A stretch of DNA of 64,000 bases from contig OY992832.1 of assembly GCA_963921425.1 (NCBI GenBank), positions 18,202,835 through 18,266,834 on the forward strand, in the 5' to 3' direction. Shown here in pieces: positions 47,690-57,990 of this stretch. Below the pieces are notes generated by a model. That model did no database searches and was not told the origin of the DNA. It saw only the letters and a program-made list of their open reading frames with translations. Position numbers and translations under genes: made by a program. The DNA is from Dryas octopetala. Lineage: Eukaryota > Streptophyta > Magnoliopsida > Rosales > Rosaceae. The first letter of the stretch is position 1. Every line of letters begins with the position of its first letter.

Positions 47690-48010
47690 GGGGGGGTGTT
47701 TTGGGTGAGTGGTTTCGGCTAGGGGGGGGGGATGGGCTTCGGTGGGGGTGGGTTATCGGGGGAGGGTGAGTTTCGGGTGGGGGGTGGGTTTCGGCGGGGG
47801 TGGGTATTCGGGTGGGGGGTGGGTTTCGGCGGGGGTGGGTATTTTCGGGGGGGTGGGTTTCGGCGGGGGTGGGTATTTTCGGGGGTGGGTTTCGGCGAGG
47901 GTGCGTGGATTTTCAGGGGAGGGGGGGTGGGTTTTCGGGGTTACCGATGGGGGGGGTGGGTTTTCGGGGTTGCCGATGGGGGGGGGGGGGGTTTTGGGTT
48001 TCGGAGGAGG
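47690..48010. repeat. G-rich minisatellite inside the CACTA element
   Basis: Degenerate units of about 38-40 bp built on GTGGGTTTCGGCGGGGGTGGGTATT repeated about four to five times, flanked by runs of 7-10 G. Strand asymmetry is extreme (G on plus). Frames across it are low-complexity Gly/Phe/Arg or Pro and not treated as genes. Many G-tracts of three or more could form G-quadruplexes. Confidence 0.85.
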
Positions 48011-48136
48011 CGGAGGGAGGAGGAGGAGGGAGTGAGAGCTGAGGGAAGGAGGAGGCGGACTGCGGCGCTGCGAGGGTGAGGAATCAAGTGAGTGAGCGAG
48101 AGTGACTGAACTGAACCCAGAAATGGGTATAAGTTT

Positions 48137-48590
48137 AAAGACTTTGGGCGACGAACATGAATTCGTCGCCCAAAGTGACTTTAGGCGACGAATTAACACG
48201 TTCGTCGCCCGAAGTAACTTTGGGCGACGAATTCATGTTCGTCGCCCCATGTATATTAAAGCAATTCGTCGCCTAACGTCACTTTGGGCGACGAATTAAC
48301 ACGTTCGTCGCCCAAAGTGAATTTGGGCGACGAATTTATGTTCGTCACCCAAAGTTGTTGACTTTAGGGCATCGTTTTATCCCGCCATAATTTCAGACTT
48401 TGGGCGACGCACATGAATTCGTCGCCCCATGTATATTTTGGGCGACGAACATATATTCGTCGCCCAAAGTGACTTTAGGCGACGAATTTACACGTTCGTC
48501 GCCCCATGTATATTAAAGCGACGAACATAAATTCGTCGCCTAAAGTCACTTTGGGCGACGAATTAACACATTTCGTCGCCCAAAGTTGAA
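48137..48590. repeat. Internal array of GGGCGACGAA motifs
   Basis: About 20 copies in both orientations with spacers such as CATGAATTCGTCGCC and AACACGTTCGTCGCC. It has the same motif as the terminal arrays but is about 2.3 kb from the right array, from which it is separated by the 340-bp tandem repeat block. Confidence 0.93.
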
Positions 48591-48599
48591 TTTTTTTAT

Positions 48600-50800
48600 G
48601 AACCATGATCGTTCATACGTTCGAGCTCCAATACCAAACTTCTAGATCTCCAATTGACCTAATATTTTAGAGGAATGATCTTTGAGTGACAAACTAATAA
48701 ATGAACGGTTCAGATCGTTAAAAACACAATCGACATATAAGGTTCTACATATAAATCAGTGGTTTTTGCATTTGAAGAATAAAATTATATCAACTCTTTC
48801 GTTAAAACCTTGTAGCTTCAATAATTGTGAAGACCACAACGTGATTATCACAATCAGAGCCATTCTTCATATATGTTCATACTCAAAGATCAACCCTGGA
48901 AAAAATCGGCTCAATCGGAGTTCATCTACCCGTTCGATTATTATTATAAGAATCAAGATCGTTCATACATCCTAAATGCTAAACCTAACTTCTACATCTC
49001 CAATTGAGTTAATTTTTTGCATGGATGATCTTTGAGTGAGGCACTAAGGAATGATCGGTTCGGATCGTTAAAAACACAATACAAAAGTGATCTTCTACAT
49101 ACAAATACACTTGAAGAGTATAATTATATTAACTTTTGGGTAGAAATTTTGGTGATTCAACAATTTGTGAAGACTACAATGTGATTTCAACGATTGGAAC
49201 CGTTCATTCTATTCATTTATACTGGAAGATCATCCCTGCAAAATATCGGCTAAATCGGAATTCATCTCATACTTCGATTCGTATTACAAAATTTACAATC
49301 GTTCATAAGTTCAACCACCGTTACCTAACTTTTACATCTCCGATTGAGCTAATTTTTTGCATGGATGATCCTTAAGTGAGCCACTAAGGAATGATCGGTT
49401 CGGATCGTTAAAAACACAATACAAAAGTGATCTTCTACATACAAATACACTTGAAGAGTATAATTATATTAACTTTTGGGTAGAAATTTTGGTGATTCAA
49501 CAATTTGTGAAGACTACAATGTGATTTCAACGATCGGAACCGTTCATTCTATTCGTTTATACTGGAAGATCATCCCTGCAAAAAATCGGCTAAATCGGAA
49601 TTCATCTCATACTTCGATTCATATTACAAAATTTACAATCGTTCATAAGTTCAACCACCGTTACCTAACTTTTACATCTCTGATTGAGCTAATTTTTTGC
49701 ATGGATGATCCTTAAGTGAGCCACTAAGGAATGATCGGTTCGGATCGTTAAAAACACAATACAAAAGTGATCTTCTACATACAAATACACTTGAAGAGTA
49801 TAATTATATTAACTTTTGGGTAGAAATTTTGGTGATTCAACAATTTGTGAAGACTACAATGTGATTTCAACGATCGGAACCGTTCATTCTATTCATTTAT
49901 ACTGGAAGATCATCCCTGCAAAATATCGGCTAAATCGGAATTCATCTCATACTTCGATTCGTATTACAAAATTTACAATCGTTCATAAGTTCAACCACCG
50001 TTACCTAACTTTTACATCTCCGATTGAGCTAATTTTTTGCATGGATGATCCTTAAGTGAGCCACTAAGGAATGATCGGTTCGGATCGTTAAAAACACAAT
50101 ACAAAAGTGATCTTCTACATACAAATACACTTGAAGAGTCTAATTATATTAACTTTTGGGTAGAAATTTTGGTGATTCAACAATTTGTGAAGACTACAAT
50201 GTGATTTCAACGATCGGAACCGTTCATTCTATTCGTTTATACTGGAAGATCATCCCTGCAAAAAATCGGCTAAATCGGAATTCATCTCATACTTCGATTC
50301 GTATTACAAAATTTACAATCGTTCATAAGTTCAACCACCGTTACCTAACTTTTACATCTCCGATTGAGCTAATTTTTTGCATGGATGATCCTTAAGTGAG
50401 CCACTAAGGAATGATCGGTTCGGATCGTTAAAAACACAATACAAAAGTGATCTTCTACATACAAATACACTTGAAGAGTATAATTATATTAACTTTTGGG
50501 TAGAAATTTTGGTGATTCAACAATTTGTGAAGACTACAATGTGATTTCAACGATCGGAACCGTTCATTCTATTCGTTTATACTGGAAGATCATCCCTGCA
50601 AAAAATCGGCTAAATCGGAATTCATCTCATACTTCGATTCGTATTACAAAATTTACAATCGTTCATAAGTTCAACCACCGTTACCTAACTTCTACATCTC
50701 CGATTGAGCTAATTTTTTGCATGGATGATCCTTAAGTGGGGAATTAAAAAATGAATGGTTATGATCTTTGGAAATACAATCGTATAGTATGTTATTACAT
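48600..50800. repeat. Tandem array of about 340-bp units within the CACTA element
   Basis: Five near-identical units repeat with an exact 340-bp period (the same ATGGGTAGAAATTTTGGTGA-like context recurs at about 49135, 49475, 49815, 50155 and 50495). One or more diverged units stand at 48600-49050 and a decayed partial unit at the right edge (about 50735-50800). Each good unit contains the same 79-codon open frame, which shows no known motif and is probably a by-product of the repeat. Unit variants alternate (see findings). Confidence 0.95.
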
Positions 50801-50829
50801 ATATAAAATTGTAAACAAAAAAGTATTCT

Positions 50830-51350
50830 TACTTTGGGCGAGGAACTACAAATTTCGTCGCCCAAAGTTATTTTGGGCGAGGAACCTCACAATTCGTCGC
50901 CTAAACCATTATTACAAAACAGGATGACCCTTTGGGCGACGAATATAATTTCGTCACCCAAAGTATCTTTGGGCGAGGAATATGTATATTCCTCGCCCAA
51001 AATGAGTTTGGGCGACGAAATATTTTGTCACCCAAAGTAAGTTTGGGCGACAAATTTTTGTTTTCCTAGCCCAAAGGCACTTTGGGCGACGAACATGTAT
51101 ATTCCTCGCCCAATGTATTTCTCAATTAATTGTTTGTTGTTAATGTTTAGGCGACGAAATGTGTTCGTCGCCCAAAGTAACTTTGGGCGAGGAACGTGTG
51201 ATTCGTCGCCCAAACCTCCTTTGGGCGACGAATATGTTCGTCGCCCAAACCTTTATGACATTGAGCGACAAATTTTCTTGTTCGTCGCCTTAAATTGCTT
51301 TGGGCGACGAATATATGTTCGTCGCCCAAAGTTTGGTCGCCCAAATATGT
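50830..51350. repeat. Right subterminal array of GGGCGACGAA motifs
   Basis: About 20 motif copies in both orientations, with more GGGCGAGGAA variants than on the left side, running up to the right terminal repeat. Confidence 0.92.
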
Positions 51351-51366
51351 TTTTCTTGTAGTGGAG

Positions 51367-51745
51367 GTTATGCGTGTACTGCATGCTGTAAGAAGAAAGA
51401 GTTTTCATTGGTTTCTGCTTAGGTTTGGGTAATGTTTTGTCTTAATTGTTGGTCATGTAGGTAACTTAGCCTAACTCATTTTGATGCAAAATCAATCTAT
51501 TTCATTGTGGGAGCTCAAAACTCGAGTGACACTCCACACTTACAATGAGAGTCTAATCAAATAGATAAACAAACATATATATAGATGCAATCTCATCCTA
51601 AACTTAACAAAAATATATTCGAATACAATGTACCTCATCCAAGTGGCCGGCCTGGTATCATGTTATTGCAACTAGATTGCAAAAATTTAAGTTGTGAAGG
51701 ATGATTCAACAATGCGTATCAAGATAACAAATGTTAGAAACTAAG
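51367..51745. other. Intergenic DNA right of the CACTA element
   Basis: No gene or element recognised. Confidence 0.5.
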
Positions 51746-51748
51746 ATG

Positions 51749-52335
51749 AAATTACCAATTTAGTCCACTTATTTTATATCTAGTTCAATTTTTGTCCACG
51801 GTCTTTGTTGAGTTCTGTTTTGGTCCACTAATTATTCCACTTGTTCAATAAATGTCCAGATTTGTTTTCTCAAATTTGACCCACATTTTATTTATCAAAT
51901 CTCACATAAATTTAGCAAACATATACTTGTTTTAAAGTTATGCATCTGCTCTTTACAACCATATAAAGATCATTCAAATTGGAGTTCTAAAATTCAAGAT
52001 AATTAACTCTAAAGTATGGTACCCGAAACAGTTAATTTTTCCTAGAAAATTTTCAGATTTTTCAACTTTACCCAACTTCAATTCTCTTCGATTCTAATAC
52101 TCCAAATTGGTTTCTATAACTAAGAAATGATGAAATATAACTTATACTTCAATTATAATTGAAAAAAACACAACCCAAAGGATTTAAAATCATAAACCCC
52201 AAAACTAAAATTTCGAACTAGACATTTATTAAACAACTAGAATAATTAGTAGACAAAAACAGAACTTAAAAAAGATTATGAACCAAAATTGAATTAGGTA
52301 TAAAATAAGTGGACCAAATGTATGGGTTATGCTTT
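51749..52335. mobile_element. TIR element related to 61225-61735
   Basis: TTAGTCCACTTATTTTATATCTAGTTCAATTTT at about 51760 is mirrored by AAAATTGAATTAGGTATAAAATAAGTGGACCAAAT near 52290-52320. Internal sequence (CAAACATATACTTGTTTTAAAG, TATAAAGATCATTCAAAT) is shared in the same order with 61225-61735. The outermost bases have diverged, so ends are approximate. Confidence 0.75.
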
Positions 52336-55300
52336 TTAAAGATCCCAAATCCCAAATTTTTTCATTTTTTACATCAATTATTTTGTAAGAATTTCTTGAA
52401 GATCCCAAATTGATTTTTATTATGGTGTTGGTATGGGTTATGCTTGTTGATCTTTATGTTAACACTAGCTTGCTAGTAAACTTAATTGATCATTGTTGTG
52501 ATTCATGTTTCATTGTTTTCTTGAAATTAGTCATACACAAGACTGTAAGTTAAGGCGGTCAAATCACCACATATTTCCGTAAGTTTTCAACCCAATGGTG
52601 CTCAAAATTGGCTGGACTCTGGCTGGACTCAGTCTTGTATATGACAAATTAAGTAATTAGATTGGCACTGCATGCAGCATTGACTTTGACATATGGCTCT
52701 AAAATCTAAATATTCAATCAGATTACCGAAAGATGCTAGCTAGCATGCCTTAGACAGCATAGTTTTCTCAGAACCAAGCTTAATGGATCCATGATCACAA
52801 GTGTGCAGGCTATAGCTTGTACAAAAGCAAAAACAGAGTAAAGCCACCAACATAAACACTAATTAAACAGTATCTTTCTAATTCTGCCAGTGAATTAAAC
52901 CTTCCTTGTTTGCACATGTGGGGTTTGTGTGTGTCTTACTGTCTAACCTCTCCCAAAGTACATGATCACAAGTACTACCAGAAAGCCTAATTATAATTAT
53001 GCTAGAAGTGTATTTTTAATATAATTTGATCCAACTGTAAAGCATGAAAACATTTTGTAATGGCCAACACTATTGGCACTCCTCTTTAACTTTCTACAAT
53101 CTTCTACAATCTAAATTGTCAATGAAATTTATTCAATTTGGAGTGCCAGAGACAATATATATGCAGCGCTAAAAAGGGTATAAATAAATTAATATTTTTT
53201 TCCTAAAATCTATCTTAATTATTTCTTCATAAAATAGTGTTCAAATTTATAGATTTGATAAATATTACTTATGCTTTTATGGAAGAAAAGAATTTGATGA
53301 AACTTCAAAAATACAAGATCACACAAAATATATTAAGTTGGTTTATGAGAAAAAGTTATTTGTATTATGAGTAATGCTAGATACATTGTATTTTCTTTTT
53401 CTTTTTTTGCCATGAAGATACACTGTATTTTCTAGTCACACTAAATGGCCACATTATATGGTAGAGATTTCATTTTTTACATCTTATTATGACTAAGTTA
53501 TAAATAGACACATCAATTATCACAAAATACAATGAAAAAAAGTGTCATCACATATATTCGTTGATCACGTTGAACATGACCACATCTCTCGCAGTAAGTA
53601 GCGAGTGCGAGACCCATTATATTGAAAGATGTGATCAATAGTGTGAATGATTAATATTAGTCCAAAGTTAATCAGTAAATATGGTTTAATAATTGAAAAA
53701 GTTTTATTGGTTGGTTTATATTACACATAGCTAATGATACACAATAATGGCGGCATATATAGTAGAAGATATGCATGTTAAGTATATAGTAAATTAGAAA
53801 AATCTCCTTTAAATTCATATTTTTTACACTAAAACCCATGTCATTATTTTTTCATTTGTTAACCCCTTTGACCACTTGCCAACTCATCCTTCTTTCTTTT
53901 TTTAGATTTTTTAATTAATCAATATTTCTTAAATTTTAAACTTTGTAAATTCCTCGATCATATGCCCTCAAGTCTTTTCCTTAGTTAACTTTTTATTTTT
54001 GGTAACGTATTAATTGTTAGACCTTTTTTTAGAATGTCAATCATGAATACCCATATATGATTTTTTTTGAATTATATTAATAATTATAAAAAAAGTAAAT
54101 AACCTACAAATAATTCTCATAAATCAATAATGAACCTATAAAAAAAATTTATATATAAATATAATGAACGTATACACAATTCTAATGAACTAAATCATTA
54201 GCAAATTAAATAAATAACCTACAACAAACCTACACTAAAAAATAAATATAATGAACCTAAATACATTTTTCAGTTGTAGGTTCCTTATTCTACTATGTTC
54301 ATTAATTGACAATCTTTGATAGAGATTTCATTGTCCACATATGAATTTACCTACTGATCGAATTATAGTAGAGAAAATATCACACCATAAAAAGTGTTAT
54401 ATATTAATTGTTTTAATGAATTCCATAAGTTTAGGGATGTATTAATTTCTTGATGGGAAAACTAATATAATTAAATAATGGTATACTGTGTAAATACTAA
54501 ATAGTCGACTAATCTAATATGGATTATAAATATCCTATTTGGCTTAAAATTTTAAATTGGGACTAGCCTATTAATAAAAAAGATGTAGGGTTAGACTCTA
54601 TAAAAAATTAATATGAGGAGCTAATATCCCATTAACCCTTAAGTATAAGCAGTATTACCCATCATGGATTAGGAAAACAAAAACAAAAGTGCTTCCATAC
54701 AACGCTTTTTTGCATGGCAATCTCTCTAGCTTGCTCCTACGTACTACTCTCGTCACTATAATAATTTTTTGACCACTAGCTTAGCTATACGTACATGCAT
54801 GCATGGGCATGGAGTTCATATATTATAGTTAAGAGAAGATAATATATATATGTATCAAAAAGTAATCACCAATTAAGAAAACCTAGCTAGGTATTATCAT
54901 CTTTCGATGAAAACAGCCCGATGAAACTCAGGTCTGAATTTGTTTCGATATTCTGTACTTATACTCGAACTTTATGTGGTCTGTTTCATAGAGATTAATT
55001 ATTCTTCATACAAATATATATGCATAGCATAAGATGATGAACCTTGTTCTAATCGATTCAATTTAGAATTGTGTCATGTTATGTGAAGATCGAAGATAGC
55101 GAATCCTAGGTGGGTGCCTTGTCCTTTTACGCGCGTTATCTGAATCAAGATGATCAATCTTATCTTGTTGTTGTTATGAAAGTGCATGTGGGGAAAGTTA
55201 AAGGTAAAAGAAAACAAAAATTACGTTGGTAAATAAGATAGATTTTTATTTTTATTTTTATTTTTATCATTACCTCTCTTGCTTGCTTTCTCTTTCTCTC

Positions 55301-55977
55301 CTTTATTTTTTCCCCACTCTTTAAAACGACAAAGTGATTGATTAATCTACTTGGGAGCTTACCTTGATAAAATAACTCACCTAATATATATATATAGTGA
55401 CCGTTCAATGTCTCCTTTTTTTTTTTTTTTTTTCTATCTGAAATTGTTGAACAATAACCAACAAAATTAGAATGAATGTGACTCTAAATGAGTGTATTTT
55501 TGTGTTGGTTTTTTCTTTGTTCACATGTATATATATGTAACAAAAAGACAAGAGATATTGATACAAATATCATTTTATACGATTTTTGGGGTTGAACTGT
55601 TCCCTAAATTCAATAAAAAATAAAAATAAAACACAGCTCTGAGCTCGGCTCATTAAAAGTGAGCTGACTTGTACTAGAAATCTCCATGTGATCAGCCATT
55701 TTCCTATAGTGCCCTTCATTTGGGTTAAAAAAAAAAAAAAAACCCTTAAAACAAATTAAATAGGATAAACTCTTTAGGGCGGCCCATTTAGTTTGGATTC
55801 AAAAATAACTTTCAAAAGTAACTATACAATCTCGAAACATTTGAATTGTATATATTATGACTTATAAAGACGAATGAGGCAATTGACCGTCTCGAGCATC
55901 CAAATGTTGAGATTCCCCAAATATTATACTCTTTATATACCTATATACTATGTTAAGCTCAAATTTATATACTATGT
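52336..55977. other. AT-rich intergenic DNA
   Basis: No gene recognised. A small TTTTTA repeat occurs near 55242-55267. Frames such as 55160-55408 (minus) are low-complexity. Confidence 0.55.
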
Positions 55978-55986
55978 TAAGCCCAA

Positions 55987-56355
55987 AGAGTTAATTACAC
56001 TTACACCCCCTGAGGTTTATCGTTTTTTCACATATACCCTGGGATTTCAATAATTACACATACATCTCTTGAGGTTTCAAAACTATTGCATATAACCCCC
56101 TACAAGAGAAAAAAATAAATAAATAAAAAAGAAAATATTTGTATTGAGATTGGACCTTACACCTTGAGTAATCTTATTAGGTTATTTCACCTCTTAGTAT
56201 GCTTTTTTGTATAATTTTTCATCATTTTTCATCTCATATAGGGGGTTATATGCAACCGTTTTGAAACCTCAAGGGGTGTATGTGTAATTATTGAAACCCC
56301 AGGGGGTGTATGTGAAAAAACGATAAACCTCAGGAGGTGTAAGTGTAATTAACTC
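55987..56355. mobile_element. MULE-type MITE with 9-bp target duplication
   Basis: TAAGCCCAA is duplicated at 55978-55986 and 56356-56364. The arms (GAGTTAATTACACTTACACC... and its complement) pair for about 110 bp, including ACCTCAAGGGGTGTATGTG. The opening GTTAATTAC resembles the termini of the Pack-MULE at 19927. 369 bp, no coding sequence. Confidence 0.92.
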
Positions 56356-56650
56356 TAAGCCCAAATAAGTACATGAAGGGTTCAAGGTGCATTTTTATGA
56401 TTTCCCTTGAGCCCCAGAATTTCAGAACTGAACCTAACTAAATTATTAATAGTTAGTTATTGCATATGTTATGGGACAGGAAGTGTACATTTAATAGTCA
56501 CCATCCCATGTATGAGTTAGGAGAGGGAATGTGAGTACGTATGAGAATCATAATAAACTTTAGTATTCGTTTAGTATTGTTATGTGACAGAGAAAGTGAA
56601 TATATGAGAATATACTCTTTGGCCGTCTCTAAAAATTAATTCTTGTTAAA

Positions 56651-56678
56651 ATTATTATTATTATTATTATTATTATTT
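56651..56678. repeat. (ATT)n microsatellite
   Basis: About nine ATT units in AT-rich intergenic DNA. Confidence 0.9.
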
Positions 56679-57892
56679 GCTATTTAGTGCATGCCTGATT
56701 CCTGGAATGTGCGGGAGCAAATGATTACCAAATGAAATTGCATTATTAAGGGAACTAAAGATCTCAGAGATAGTATACTTTCCACAGTTGAAAGTTTTAG
56801 TGGTAAAATACTTATTTACCTTCACATATGAAGTTTGACTCTTGCTCTCCTGACTCTATCAATGAGATTATCCCATTTGTTGGCCTTTTTGCCAAGAGCT
56901 CACTCTACTGTTAGAAAAAAAAAAAAATCTTAAATAAGACACTTATACTACATTATTATGTTAATATGGTGACCGAATTGAATTATTTAAGTTAGGTCAT
57001 TTTTTAATGTAGATAAAAGTCTTTTATAAGTTTATTAAACCTATCCTACAGTTTTCTCTTAACCTCCTCTACTTCAGTTCAAAGCTCAAATGAAAAAGAA
57101 CAAAAAAGAAAACGTCAATTCAAAGCTGAATAGAGACTTTTCCAATATGTCCCCTCCTGTGTCCTGACCCAAAAGTAAAGGGCAAAAATAGAAGACTAAA
57201 ATGACTATATTGGGGTTTGTTGGGCTCAAACAGAAGATAGATCCACTTGCAGAATTCAATCAATATGTTATCAAAGGTCCCAGCCTCCCACGGCCCAAAA
57301 GTGAAAAGAGGGTTTCTTTTTCTCTTCCTTAATTTATTTTTGAGATAATTGGATAAAAATTCGGTTACCCTTGTTGATTTTGGATTTAATCCACTGTTTT
57401 TTGTTATCAGTAGGCCCTCTTTCACCTTGCCACGTTGGATTTCTATTTTTGCTGTATTTTTTAATTTATTTTGAAAACCCATTTTGCCCTTTAGTTGACA
57501 AATGACTAGTTTTAATAATCTTTAATTATGATTTTCATACTAATTATCTTCCATTTTAAGTTGATTTGGATGGTATATGACTGATTTTCATACTAATTAC
57601 CTTCCATAGTTCCATTTTCATACTAATTATTTTGAATGCCTATGTTATCAAAAAAATCATAACTAATTTGGATGGTACATGACATGACACTTACTTGTTG
57701 TGACTTGTGAGTGAATAGATGAGATCTAGAGCGGACTCAGTTATGAACAAAAAGAATAGTATCACATCAGTTACAATCTAAACTTAGGATATATAATAGT
57801 TGTTATATCTAGTACTATTAAAAAAAAAAAAAAAAACTTGAGAAATGAAAATAAAAATGGAAAGTCTTTTGCTTTCTAACCTTTTTTTTTTT

Positions 57893-57990
57893 TTTTTACA
57901 TTGAAAGGAATCGAACATTGAACTTAGTCTAATCGTAACTCATTATTCCACCCAACCTTACTATTTGAGCTTACTTTCTAACTCTCTTTC
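57893..57990 (-). mobile_element. Possible tRNA-derived SINE head
   Basis: On the minus strand GCTCAAATAGTAAGG (A-box-like) is followed 40 bp later by ATGTTCGATTCC (B-box-like) and then a poly(A)-like run (plus-strand T run near 57882-57897). This arrangement is typical of plant SINEs. Short and diverged. Confidence 0.4.

Larger units (their letters stand above)
44411..51363. mobile_element. CACTA (En/Spm) element, 6.95 kb, non-autonomous
   Basis: Begins CACTACAAGAAAA and ends TTTTTCTTGTAGTG, the classical CACTA terminal repeat, with a 3-bp duplication GAG at 44408-44410 and 51364-51366. The subterminal zones carry dozens of TTTGGGCGACGAA words in both orientations, the layout expected for transposase-binding repeats. 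Inside are a decayed Transposase_24-like gene (minus), a G-rich minisatellite and a 340-bp tandem array. No TNPD-type (Transposase_21) coding sequence is visible, so it should depend on another copy for movement. Confidence 0.95.

Noticed and set aside
49136..50735. Five identical 79-codon frames spaced 340 bp
   Set aside because: They repeat because the DNA repeats. No known domain, no promoter per unit, and the diverged outer units do not keep the frame.
57120..57482. 120-codon minus-strand frame
   Set aside because: Unrecognised, AT-rich, no splice partners or conserved motif; length is within chance for this composition.
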